Of a stretch of 64,000 nt of DNA, positions 21,431 through 32,289 are shown piece by piece (position 1 is the first letter of the stretch; each line of letters opens with the position of its first letter). The stretch covers positions 206,734 through 270,733 of the forward strand of contig MNCI01000970.1 in NCBI GenBank assembly GCA_015680685.1, in the 5' to 3' direction. The stretch comes from Gnetum montanum. Its lineage: Eukaryota > Streptophyta > Gnetopsida > Gnetales > Gnetaceae. The notes under the pieces are model-generated. The model had not been told where the DNA came from and ran no database searches. It worked only from the letters and a program-made list of their open reading frames with translations. A program made the translations under genes and the position numbers.

Positions 21431-22104
21431 CCCCAACAACATTTTAAGGGTTGGTTAGTAGCAAGGTTTGTCAAAAAATCACTTTGAGCATCAAGCATTA
21501 GAGCGCTCTTCACATCTTTAGCACTCCCGCACTTAAGCATCCGAGCTTGACTCCTGGAGAAGTATCATGACCCAGTCTTCATAGCACCTGCACAACATGA
21601 CAACTACCAACCCAGCAGGTTTTCCCTCCTTTGCAGCTGTCGACACCGCATCCGCAACGTCCCAAGGACTATGACCATATTGCCTCGCTGCCCCATTGTG
21701 CCTGTTTGACACTGCATACCCGACTCCACCCCCCATTTAATCAAAAGTCACGTTCCCCAATCTTGGGGTGGTGCATTTCTTCATCTAATCTCTCATTTCA
21801 TTTTCCTGCAACATGTATTTCAAATTGTTAGCGTAATTGCTTAATTCTATTGTCGATACACATTGATACACTCTTGTTGTTATGCATGTTACGTTTCTGC
21901 TTTTCCCAACTCCCGCGTGTGGTGCTCTGAAAACTCTATTTGCAAACAATTATGTACACCACGTAAGTCCCTGTTTGATCGACCAAACCATTCAAGGCAC
22001 CCCGTTTTCGTTTTCTCCAGCACAACCCTCCCACAGACTCGAGGTTAGGCTGTATGCCCGACGACCTCTCGGTGTTCCAGCCACTGACACTTTCGGGCAC
22101 TACA

Positions 22105-22109
22105 GGTTG
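22105..22109. repeat. Target-site duplication GGTTG, right copy
   Basis: Identical to 6701-6705 and directly adjacent to the right terminus ACTACA. Removing 6706-22109 rejoins the LINE reading frame without a shift. Confidence 0.85.
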
Positions 22110-23375
22110 CCATGCTAAAATGTATTGAGGAGGAGTCGAGGATGCTTACAGTGAGCTTCTTCAACAATTGGGTGGGGGAAGAAACACGGTCCCAAGGACA
22201 ATAGATCAAGGTGACCAAGGAGGCGCTAGCAGAGGTGTTGGGAGTCCTAGCAGAGGGAGAGATTATTGCGCCAGCACTCCACACCTAGACGTATGCTACT
22301 GAATTTTTTAGGGGTGCGGTTATGTGGACGGGCAGCAGGCACATTTGCAAGTTGATGCTAGATGGCACCTGGCAAAACGCAATAGTGTTTGTCAAACGAT
22401 ATTTTGTGTAGTTTGAATACCCTCACAAGCTCGTGGGTGTCCATTTCACTTTTTTGAGATGCCTAGGCATGGAATCCAGATTAACCTTCCTTGGTTTTTT
22501 TTTGGGTTCACTGCAACAACCACAACCAAGGCAGCATCTGGGGGTTATTTTTGTGCTCTGGAGGTCAGGGTAGACAAATATTCCTAGGTTGCAGCTAGAA
22601 CCTTGACTGGTTTACCAAAGGCGGAGCAGGCAGGCCGTGCACGGGCCTTAGTCGCAGATAGCAGAGGGTTCAAAGAAGGCAGGGAGGAGCAGAGCTTCCT
22701 CGAGGCCTGGGCGGGACGAGCAACCTGGGTCGTCATAGGCAACTGGACCAAAGTGGCAATGGGATCCTCCTGAAATTCAGGAGGGAATTGAGGAGGCATG
22801 TCGGGTCATGGCAAAACACACACGACAAGAAGAGAGGGCGACATGGCTGTCTCAGTGGCAAGGAAGGAGAAGGTGCAAAGGGAGGTAGATAATCAAAGGG
22901 TTCGGGACCTGCAGTGGATGAAGGATATGCTAAAGGGCCACAACACGGAATTAATGTGGCTCATGGTAGAGAACAAACAACGGCTGGAGAAGGGTTGGGT
23001 GAAAGAGGTCTAGAAGTCGTCAATTGTGACACTGCAAGCAATCGAGGAGGTGGAAGCTTCCCAAAGTTTGGTTGTTGAGAGTGTGGAAGGGAAGATGTTT
23101 GTGCAATGGAATGGGGGGATGCATCAGTGCCAGGTGGGACAGGTTGGGTCCTATGGCCAAGTGATGATTTTGCAACCTCCTTGGAAATAACAGTTGGGTG
23201 GCACAAGGCCTGGAGGGTTGCTAAGGTCTTGCGGCTGGTTTTTGGGGACATTGGGGGACATGAGGGTTGTGAGATGCCATCTTGTTAACTTGATTTGAAT
23301 GGGGCCGAATGTGTTGGCCTGCACTATACGCCCTTGTACATAATTTTTTGGATTAATTTTTCTTGAATTTTTCTC
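22110..23375 (+). pseudogene. LINE 3' part: C-terminal extension and tail
   Basis: After excision of the inverted-LTR element, the LINE frame continues here in phase: AMLKCIEEESRMLTVSFFNN, then three TAG stops in about 110 codons, then EYPHKLVGVHFTFLRCLGM. Further on is a charged, coiled-coil-like stretch (RVRDLQWMKDMLKGHNTELM, 22890-22950). It ends near an A-run at 23378. The same two blocks occur at 38105-38985, so this is a dispersed family. I do not know the function of the extension. A separate ORF of another repeat joined by chance cannot be excluded. Confidence 0.6.
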
Positions 23376-23561
23376 CAAAAAAAAAATCTTATAACCAAAC
23401 TCAATCATTTTATTTTACTAAAATCTATTCTTCTAGTCTAAAGATGCCTAAAAGTAGGACTTTTTAATTTCTATTTTAATTTTGTACTTAGTTTATACTA
23501 GTTTAGCTATATATTTGTAATATGCATTCATTATTTGACCAAGACAATCTTTCTTTCTTTC

Positions 23562-23562
<1 letters not shown>

Positions 23563-23628
<66 letters not shown>
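23563..23628. repeat. Long poly-T tract
   Basis: An uninterrupted run of roughly 60 T. It may be the reverse-strand A-tail of a retroposed sequence. Its exact length is unreliable in any assembly. Confidence 0.85.
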
Positions 23629-23629
<1 letters not shown>

Positions 23630-23818
23630 TGCTACATCACTACTCCATGAAAGCTACCAAAAGGAAGACCAAAAAAGACTTGGGGAAAAAATTGTAGATG
23701 ATTTGAAGAAATTACAAATAAACAAAAATCTGGCTCTTCCTAGAAGCGAATCGCAAAAAAAAACTTACATAGCCAACCCCATTTTGTTGGGACAAGGCTA
23801 GGATGATGATGCTAAATC
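23630..23818 (+). pseudogene. RTE-type LINE 3' end (plus)
   Basis: The frame reads KIVDDLKKLQINKNLALPRS then ANPILLGQG, and ends at GGGACAAGGCTAGGATGATG. This is the conserved C-terminal tail and GATGATG terminus of plant RTE LINEs. A minus-strand copy of the same end begins at 23890, so two RTE tails face each other. Confidence 0.75.
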
Positions 23819-23889
23819 TATTTCTTTTTCAAGATAATAAAAATCTTATAATTGATTCACTTAGAATTGATCTTGTACTTTTTTCATTG

Positions 23890-24470
23890 TCATCAACATC
23901 ATCATCCTAGCCTTGTCCCAACAAAATTGGGTTAGTTACATGACTTCTCTTTCACCATTCACCTATATGAAGAGCTAGATCTTTGTTTATTTGCAATTTT
24001 TTAAAATCATCTTTAACCATTTTTACCCATGTCTTATTTCATCTTACTTTTGGTGGCTTTCCTGGAAGAGTGATGTAACAACTTTTTTCAAATAAACTCC
24101 TTATTTAATCTTCTTTGCACATGCCCAAATCATCTAAGACACCATTACAGTAGATCATCTAAAATTAAAATCAATTGCAAGTCTTCATCTAATGTTTGTA
24201 TTGTGCAGTTTATCTTTCCTTGTAACATTCAACATATATCTAAACATTCACATTTCTGCCACACTAAGTTGTTGCTCATACCTCTCGTGCATTGTCCAAC
24301 CTTCAGCACCATATAAAAATAGCAAACCTAAAGATTGTTCTATAAAATTTTCTCTTTAGTTTTGCATAAAACAGCACTAGCTTGTCTCCATTTTAACCAT
24401 CCTGCATCAATCCTATTTTTCATATATTTATCAATTTCACCAACTAATTGGAGAATTGATCCTAGGTGGC
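23890..24470 (-). pseudogene. RTE-type LINE 3' end (minus)
   Basis: Reading leftward from 24470, the remnant contains FLYGAEGWTMHERYEQQLSV (about 24260-24330), the block after the polymerase domain of RTE reverse transcriptases. It then runs to the terminus CATCATCATCCTAGCC at 23890 on the plus strand. Many stops and shifts; not functional. Confidence 0.8.
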
Positions 24471-25103
24471 AAAACTATTTGCATTGAGGGACTTTTTGGC
24501 CTTGATCTTGTTATTTTTTTTCTGAAGAATACTTTTATGTTTAAAAGAAATCAAAACCAACATTAAATAATTCTTGCTATTCCAATTGTTCACCTTGAAA
24601 TTTTGTGTTGTTTTTTTGTTGGTATACAAACATTGAAATCCTTGTACATTATTGTCATTACAAATGCATTATAATGTCAGTGAAAAAGTTCATCTCTTGC
24701 CTCAGCATTATGACCATCATTATTTATTTTTAGTTACAAAGTCTAGCTAAGTGGTAAAGTTCATCTTTTGGACCACCATTATGACCATAATTATTTATTC
24801 TCCATGACAAAGTCCACCTAACTGATACTTGGCCTCTCGACTACAAGAAATTTTATTTTTATTTTTAACTACAAAAAACAATGCATAATTTTTCCAAAAC
24901 ATAAAAAATAAAAACAAAATCTCAAACTTTCAAATTTTTTACTTCTACAAAAAAAATTTAATTGAGGTTGAAATCATGTGTTACAAACAAGCCTATAGTT
25001 TTTTTTCATTTAATTAGTTAATTTGGCATATCAATGTTCAATTAATATAACACATCATTTCATGGAGAAAGATGCACCACATAAAACGATACAAAAGACT
25101 TAC
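24471..25103. other. AT-rich intron sequence
   Basis: Directly downstream, in gene orientation, of the donor at 25103. I see no gene or transposon domain. It would be the start of the fifth intron of the peptidase gene. Confidence 0.5.
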
Positions 25104-25309
25104 TGCAAAAGCTCAGCAGCATCATAAAGCCCTATTCCTTTTGTGCTAGTACCATTAACGGCTGTAATTCTATCACCGGGCAAAATACCTGCATGATCAG
25201 CAGGTCCTCCGGCAATACATGAAATTACAACAAGATCAGCCGAATTATTATCACCATCCATAAGTCCTAGCTCAACACCTACTCCAGTGAGAGACCCTGT
25301 AGTGGAAGA
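25104..25309 (-). CDS. CTPA: CTPA exon 5 (PDZ domain)
   Basis: 206 bases encoding SSTTGSLTGVGVELGL, LVVISCIAGGPADHAGILPG and STKGIGLYDAAELL, ending two bases into a Gln codon at CA/GTAAGT. PDZ domains of CtpA bind the substrate C-terminus and open the active site. The GVELGLMDGDNNSAD part differs from the usual GLSIGYPTASDG of the main plant CTPA, which may indicate a paralogue. Confidence 0.9.
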
Positions 25310-28300
25310 CTGATTTCATAACAATTGCAAGAGGTTCTATAAGCCAGTATTATCATGTTACACATACCTTGCAAATATAATTTGTTAGAAAAGTTATCTA
25401 CAAAATCAATAAAAAATTAAATGTTTTATATTAAGAGAATTTTTCAACTATGAGATGATAGCATGTACCCGTAAGCTCTTGAATTTCTCTGGTTCAAGAA
25501 AACGTGTAAAAGGGTCACCTAAAGATGCAAGCATTCTCCGAATTGCAGCATCTGAAGAGAAAAGATAGAGTTGACAAAAAAATACAAAGAAAATACAAAG
25601 CCAAAAGGCATCCTACAAAAAGGAACTTCTCGAGATCAATATTTGATAAACATTATTAATAACTATTATGAATAATAATATGGTTATCTATTTTGAGAAT
25701 GGCTATCTCTTTCATTGATCAATCCTAGTGCCTTAAATTTTACAGAATTTACATCAATTAAGCATTATCAGTCTCCCAGCATCACGCTTTTCAACGATCG
25801 GACAGCATTGCTCAATTTACTTGAGATTGCTCTTGCAGGTGCCTGCTCCTTATTCATGTCTGTTAGGCTAATTCATGGGACATTCCATGATCCTACACAT
25901 CCATTAGAATTATATCCCATTTCCTTATCGTTATTCTTGTTCTTTGGTTTCCTTCAAGTTGAACCAAAATTTCCTTGCTGAAACAGATACAGAACTTCAT
26001 TGCAAACAAAAATTTATAAAAAAAAAAAAAAAAAAAAAACCATCTCACTAGCTCTTCAGCCTTTTCTCAATTACCAATGAAACCCTAGGCTCCAGTTAAA
26101 GTTTTCATTTATATATTTCTCATGTACAGTTGCCCAAACTTTATTCCAGATATGAGCAGTTGCAGGGCACTGCATAAGGATAACCCTCGCATGTTATTTT
26201 ACAAAGACATCTATTTACCATCATTAGTTCAGATTTCATCGAGTCATCTATTCAAATATTTCCTTTCAGATCAGCTCAAAAAATACATGAACTTCAGGAA
26301 ATGTCTTTCTCCAACTTGTAGCTTCCTTCTCTATCTAATCTATACATAAGGGTGTGACATTTTTCCCAAAAGAAGTGACTCCAAGAAGTTAAAATACAGA
26401 TATAGCGACATCTTGTGTGGTGTGGTGTGCATCCTCGATGAGACACTCACAACAACAAGAAGCAAGCAAGACCAACATAAGAGACATTGCAAAAACTAGT
26501 AATGCAATGTGTGCTTTGTAGCTAAAAAGAAAGCTATGAAAATTAAAGCCAGTCAAACAGGGCATAAGCAAATTCCATTAAGGAGTAAATGGAGTGACTT
26601 TCGCCAAGGAAGTCCTTAACCAGAAAAATTACAATCAATGCATCTTTCATAATGTTGAAAAGATTTACGAAAAACTTTCTAGGTAAAAGATCTCTGCAAT
26701 GTATATGTAACTTGAAGAAGACTTGTGGAATTATTCTTATATCATCGGAATATTTGGTATCACAAAAGAACTTTCGTAATATGTTCCTTACTCAAGTTAT
26801 TAAAACTTCCCCTCCTACCTAACTGCACATACAATTGCTAAGTTGAGATTTAAGAATTTCTTCTTCTTCTTTTTTATTTTCTCTACGGAATATTGTCAAC
26901 ACTTCGGCAAAATCTCTACATTGTACAAAATGACCTTTGCAGTCTAGTTTGGTTCCATTATCGTCATCCATAGGTAAAACCTACTTGCAACAATAATAGA
27001 AAGGGACAACTGAAAAATACCAAAGAAGAAAGAATACAGAACTTAGGAAACATGAAGATAAATCTAATTTTTCAAATTTAATATAAAACATTCAAAGATC
27101 TACCTACCACTCTACCATATTCTCTTCAATGCATATACCTCCTTTGTTTTCTTGGTCAAATTTTGGAACTTTGCCCCTTGTTTCCTGTCATGTACAATGC
27201 CTTTCCGATCCAAATCACAGTTAATTCAAGTCTTCTGAATAACTTACTCGAGACTTAACTTCCTTTTCTTAAGATCAACTAACCCTCCATTTCTTCTACT
27301 TTCAATTTAATTCTTCAGTGTTACTCAACATATATCCTTTTGGATTTTTTTGGCTTATTTTTTATTTTTTTATGGATGTACATTTCGATGTTGGTGTAAT
27401 GACCAAGCCACTATAGAAACCAGGATCTCCATTTTCATATTTAAAAAAGAAAAATCTTCAATGTTTTGTCATTCCACTTCAAATTTCTCTTATATGTATC
27501 AAATAAACTTATGAATGTGCTGCTATAAACTTTTTAATGCATCATCTGTTCTAAAGTCATAATGTTCACCGTACCAACAATAGTAATAATAGATAAATCT
27601 TGTAAGGAAGCATGAAAAGGTATGTTCCAGAAAAAATGGTGCACCTCAATATATGGGATCTTAAATATATTACAAGTTTTCTCTTGTTCATGACACAAAA
27701 AAAACGATATTACAATGCAAGTGATAAATTCATTCCATCAAAATCAACACTTAATGGTATCATGTTTAAACTTTGTGAATACCAAGATTTTGTATTGAAC
27801 ACAGGTGAAAACTATAATCTTTGTTGTATTGGACCTTTCACTGACAGTATTCTGATAAACAAACAGTGATTTACCATATTATAAATCATACTTATGAAGA
27901 TCAGATGTGGGATCATGATCCAGGTGATTCCAAATCATGATCTAAACAATTACAATCCAGATTGGTTCGAGATTGTGATCCGGTTCAAAATTGCAATTCC
28001 AGATAATTTGAGGTGATTCCGAATCGCAATCCAGTTCGAAATGATGAAATCTTGAATAACACTAATTAGAAGCTACACTTCTTTAACATTTAAGCATTTC
28101 TTTAAACATTAAAACACCCTTCAAATAACAAAATTTGAGGGTCAATACAGTTATGAAAGTAATAAGAATGAACATAAAACATTCTGGATATGCATCATCA
28201 GCAATTTCTAGGTTTTCAGCCCTTGGAGTGGACATTTTTATGCAAGGATCAACACATCTGGAACATAAAGAATTCTTGGGGAGCTTAACAATGCATTCTG

Positions 28301-31300
28301 CAAGAACTTAGCAGGGCATCCTTCAACTAATTTTGAATTACTTCAGTGGCTAATTTCAGACATTCTTCAACTCATTTGTTTTAGTTGATAGGGAATATTG
28401 AATACTGCAATGTAGCTTACATTTGAAACTTTTTGTGCTATATATAGAAGTATAAACAACAAATTTATATTTATGTTCATGCTTGATGCAATATTGTTTT
28501 ATTAATATATTTAGAAATTTCTATTTTAAAGTTTAATACATTGCTTTTTTTATGCATTTTCAATTTTTTGGCTTCTTAATTGCACATAGTTTTGAAAATC
28601 ATTAAAAATTTGATATTTTTTAATGTTCTTTAATATCACGATCCATGATCCAGAATTTTAGAAATGAATAAACCATCTGTGATCCAATCCAATCCTCATA
28701 AGTATGCTATAAATAAATAGCTAATAGTTTATTTTCAAGTCAAGATGACTCCAAACTCTAACAAACATCTTTGAATTTTTAAACTCATAGTGACTATTGT
28801 GACATCTAAAAAAAAAAATTGAAGAATGTTTATCCATGTTTGAACTATACAAAGTCCCATGTACTGGTTCCAACTAATGTAGAATAAATAAATTACAGAG
28901 AGAACATGAACTGCAGTAGTTAAGAATTACAGTAACATAATAAAATATTTACATGTTTCCTCCCGTGTATTCATAGGTTCCCGTCGAAGTGCATCTTCTC
29001 GATATCGAAACCAAGCCTGACCATTAAAGGTTTTATCAATGTAGGCTCGATCAATTGTTTTCCATGCTTCAAGAAAGAGCTGATTCTCCTCAGTAAGAGC
29101 CCCTGTATTGCCAAACTGAAAGATATAGTTACCTAATGATTCTAACAGAAATAGTTCTCCTTACATAACTACGTCTAATATAAGGGAAAAACGATCTCAA
29201 ACAGTAATTAATAGTGGGTGAAGCTTGATTAAATGGTTAGAGCATTCTGCAAATAACCATGAAAGATATTATCAGATCACTCATCTATCCTAATATACCA
29301 CCCAGAATTGATAGATCAAAAACAAAATGTTGATCATTATGATAATGATTGAAAGCGTAACATCTTCAGAATCCATTTTACATTTAAGGTTTTAAGTATA
29401 TCTGTGAAATATAAATAACAGTAATTCAGGTTATCAAATAGCTCAACCATAAGGCAAATTTAAACTAAGTTTTTTCATGTCCATATCTCCATAAGCTCAA
29501 ATAACATCACAGAATAAAGTAATAGGCTAATGATCTAAAAGAAAAAAAATTCAAACCATTCAACATTTCCCATGAACCAGTCATTTCTGGAAAAAATTAA
29601 ATCATCATCCTACTGTAGATTACTTAAGGACTTTCGAAATGGAAAAAATCAATCTAGATTGAGTATAGTGTTTAGCAATAAGAAAAATTGGAAAAAGAAT
29701 ATGATAGACAAAATGGGACTTGACTGCCCGAGTCTTTGAGCCTTTATACAATTAAACTTGTATTTTCAGAGTTAGGATTAAACGGGTACCTTGGTATGAT
29801 TTCTTTCGGAAACTTGATTGTCTCATCTTGGTTAATCATTAATATCTCAAAACTAATCTCATTGCACTTCAAATCTTATTTTATTAATATAATCACTTTT
29901 TACTTGTTCAAAAAAAAATCCTCATCATCATCCTAGCCTGATCCCAACAACATGGGATCAGCTAAATGAGTTCTTTTATGTCATTCACTTCCATTAGGAG
30001 TCAATAAGCATTAATACCCAAATCTTGGATGTCTTTCTTTATGCAAGCAAACCAAGTATGTTTTGGTCTACTTCATTGGTTCCTGTCAACTATAATAAAG
30101 AAGCCTCCTCTAACAAAAGCATTTTATGGTCTTCTTAGCACATGACCAAACCATCTAAGATGACTTCCCTTAATCTTCTCATCTATCAGTGCTCCTCCCA
30201 AACTCCCCCTAATAAGAGAGTTGTAGATTTGGTCTTTCTTAGTTACACCCAATGTCTACTTTAGTATACACATCTCTACCACATGCATATGCTAAGCCTA
30301 ATCTTTTTGATAGGTCAACATTCCACATCATAAAGGATCACAGGGCTAATAACAATTCTGTAAAACTTACCCTTTAAATTAGCAAGGATTCCTCTCTCAC
30401 AAAGCATACTACCAGCATCCACCATTTCCTCCTTTCTGCTTTAATTCTATTTCTCACATCATTGGTGATCTCAGCATCCACTTGAACCAAAGGCCCCAAG
30501 TATCTGAATTGCATACATGGAGAACCTTATTGGTTTTGGATCCTAATCTTTGTTTCTTCATTGCTTGCTTTTATGCTAAAAGTGCACTCCATATATTCTG
30601 TTTTACTTTTACTAATCCTAAAATAACTACTATTTTCAATAGTTATAATGTAAGAAAATATTCCAATCTAAATCAGGATCTATAGGCATACATAGAAATA
30701 AAAATGGTACTTCTGTTAAAAAATTATAAAGATTTTACCATATGTATGTGATTAACATTAACATGGTTCCTGTAGCTAAAGCTAAAATCAGTTGTATATT
30801 TTTCCCCTCATAGTAAACTCGTCAACTAGAACATTTGTAGTAGAAGCAGTGTTTAATCTGTATATGTCAGGTCGAGAGTTTCAAAGAATTGAAAAAAATG
30901 GCCGAGTTGGATCTGATCATAGCAAAAGTTAACAAATTCACTTTCAAAACTATTGATTCTTTTAAAAAAAACAAGGGTTTCTATATAAGTCAGCCTGACT
31001 CAACATGGGTCAGGTCAAATTCCAATCCAGCAATAAATCGTTAAACCGGTGATCAACCGCCAGTTCAAAAAAACACCGACTACAAGAATCAGTCTTGAAA
31101 TTCGCTTATCTGGATACAGAATACTAATATCATCAATTCAGCGCCTGTGTAGCAGTGTTCTTAACTCAATGGCCAATTGGCCATAGGAAAAAACATGCAT
31201 ATTTTACAACAATAAAGATTGCCGACAATATAAAGCCGGAAATTCTCGGGGGGGAAAAACCATATATAGGTAAAATGTTTCACAGTAGCTGAATAAGTTA

Positions 31301-32248
31301 TTGGAAAAAGCCTCTCAAAATACCTACAAAGTTTGCAACCACCTACTGATTCCATAATGAGAATTCTAATTTAGCTTTTAAGCCAACATAATTCCAATCA
31401 AGACCTTTGATATTCGTAACTTGCATCAACTTTCTTACACAGAATTACAATTACCAAATTATTGATTAACCAATGTCTTAAAAAATCTAACACAAAAAAA
31501 TGAAAAGTGAAAAAAAAAAATTAAAGAATGAAAGCCATCTTGGTCAACTCACTTGCTAAGCTTTTGGTTCTGGTAGTAGATATTGAGGTGATCAACACAA
31601 GGGTTGTAAGTGAAAAAATTAAGGAAATATAGCCAATCATCTTGAATAATTTCTTAGACCTCTGCAGTTCTATCAAATTCTTGCAATTTGACAGCAGCTT
31701 CAAACCATAAATTTGTAAGAACCACTCCCCCAACCCCAACATCTGATGTAATCTATTGTTAAAAATGTCTTCCCTCCAATTCCCAGAAAAAGAATCAGAT
31801 AATTTTTCTTCCAAGCCATCCACCAGCTCCTTATTCATGTGATGTGATTTCATTTTTGTCCTTTTAAATGAAAAATAATAGCACTGAAGTCTTCCCTCCA
31901 TTTGTATCAACCTCTTACATGTCAAGGATGTCTTCTGCATGTGAGAGAGTGATAAGGTCGTTATAGGATTCAAAAACTGTGTAGCATCAAAATGTGTTAA
32001 GCAACATATGTAATATATATGAGGAAATAATTGTTATTGCCAAAAAAAACCCTGGAACAAATAAAGACATAATTATGTATTGTGCTCCAAACAAAATGCA
32101 ATATTTATCTGATCTATACTATCAACAGCAGAATTTCGGTTATTGCAGATGCCAGGTATGCTTTTGCACATGCATGTACTCTTGGATATGCTTTATGCAA
32201 CATGTTAGCATTGTTTTCATTGATTGTGGGTTTTGATTTGGGCACAAA

Positions 32249-32289
<41 letters not shown>

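Larger units (their letters stand above)
6706..22104. mobile_element. Head-to-head Ty3/gypsy (Tat/Ogre-like) element with inverted LTRs
   Basis: A 15.4-kb unit bounded on both sides by the same LTR terminus (TGTAGTGCC on the left, GGGCACTACA on the right) and flanked by the perfect duplication GGTTG. The LTRs (6706-10184 minus, 18584-22104 plus) are inverted relative to each other, whereas a normal LTR element has direct LTRs. The inverted repeat continues inside each LTR through the polypurine tract, a tandem-repeat array and the integrase tail (10185-11212 pairs with 17634-18583). The 6.4-kb centre (11213-17633) is not duplicated. Its left part is minus-strand RNase H and RT, and its right part is plus-strand ORFs behind a TATA box. 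Long LTRs, tandem repeats between integrase and LTR, and a splice-like junction before RT all fit the Tat/Ogre branch. How it formed is inference; see findings. Confidence 0.85.
18584..22104 (+). repeat. Right LTR (plus orientation, ~3.5 kb)
   Basis: Starts TGTCGTAGTT after the polypurine tract and ends GGGCACTACA before the GGTTG duplication. It is the inverted homologue of 6706-10184. An A/G-rich tract at 19535-19640 matches the left T/C-rich tract, the hairpin is at 19979-20057, the palindrome array at 20110-20970 and the TATA at 21423. Its U5 end faces outward like that of the left LTR. Confidence 0.88.

Noticed and set aside
6706-22104. A DIRS-type or foldback DNA transposon because of the inverted terminal repeats
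   Set aside because: The repeats have LTR features (TG...CA ends, polypurine tract, TATA), the target duplication is 5 bp, and the enzyme is a DDE integrase with gypsy RT rather than a tyrosine recombinase or transposase.
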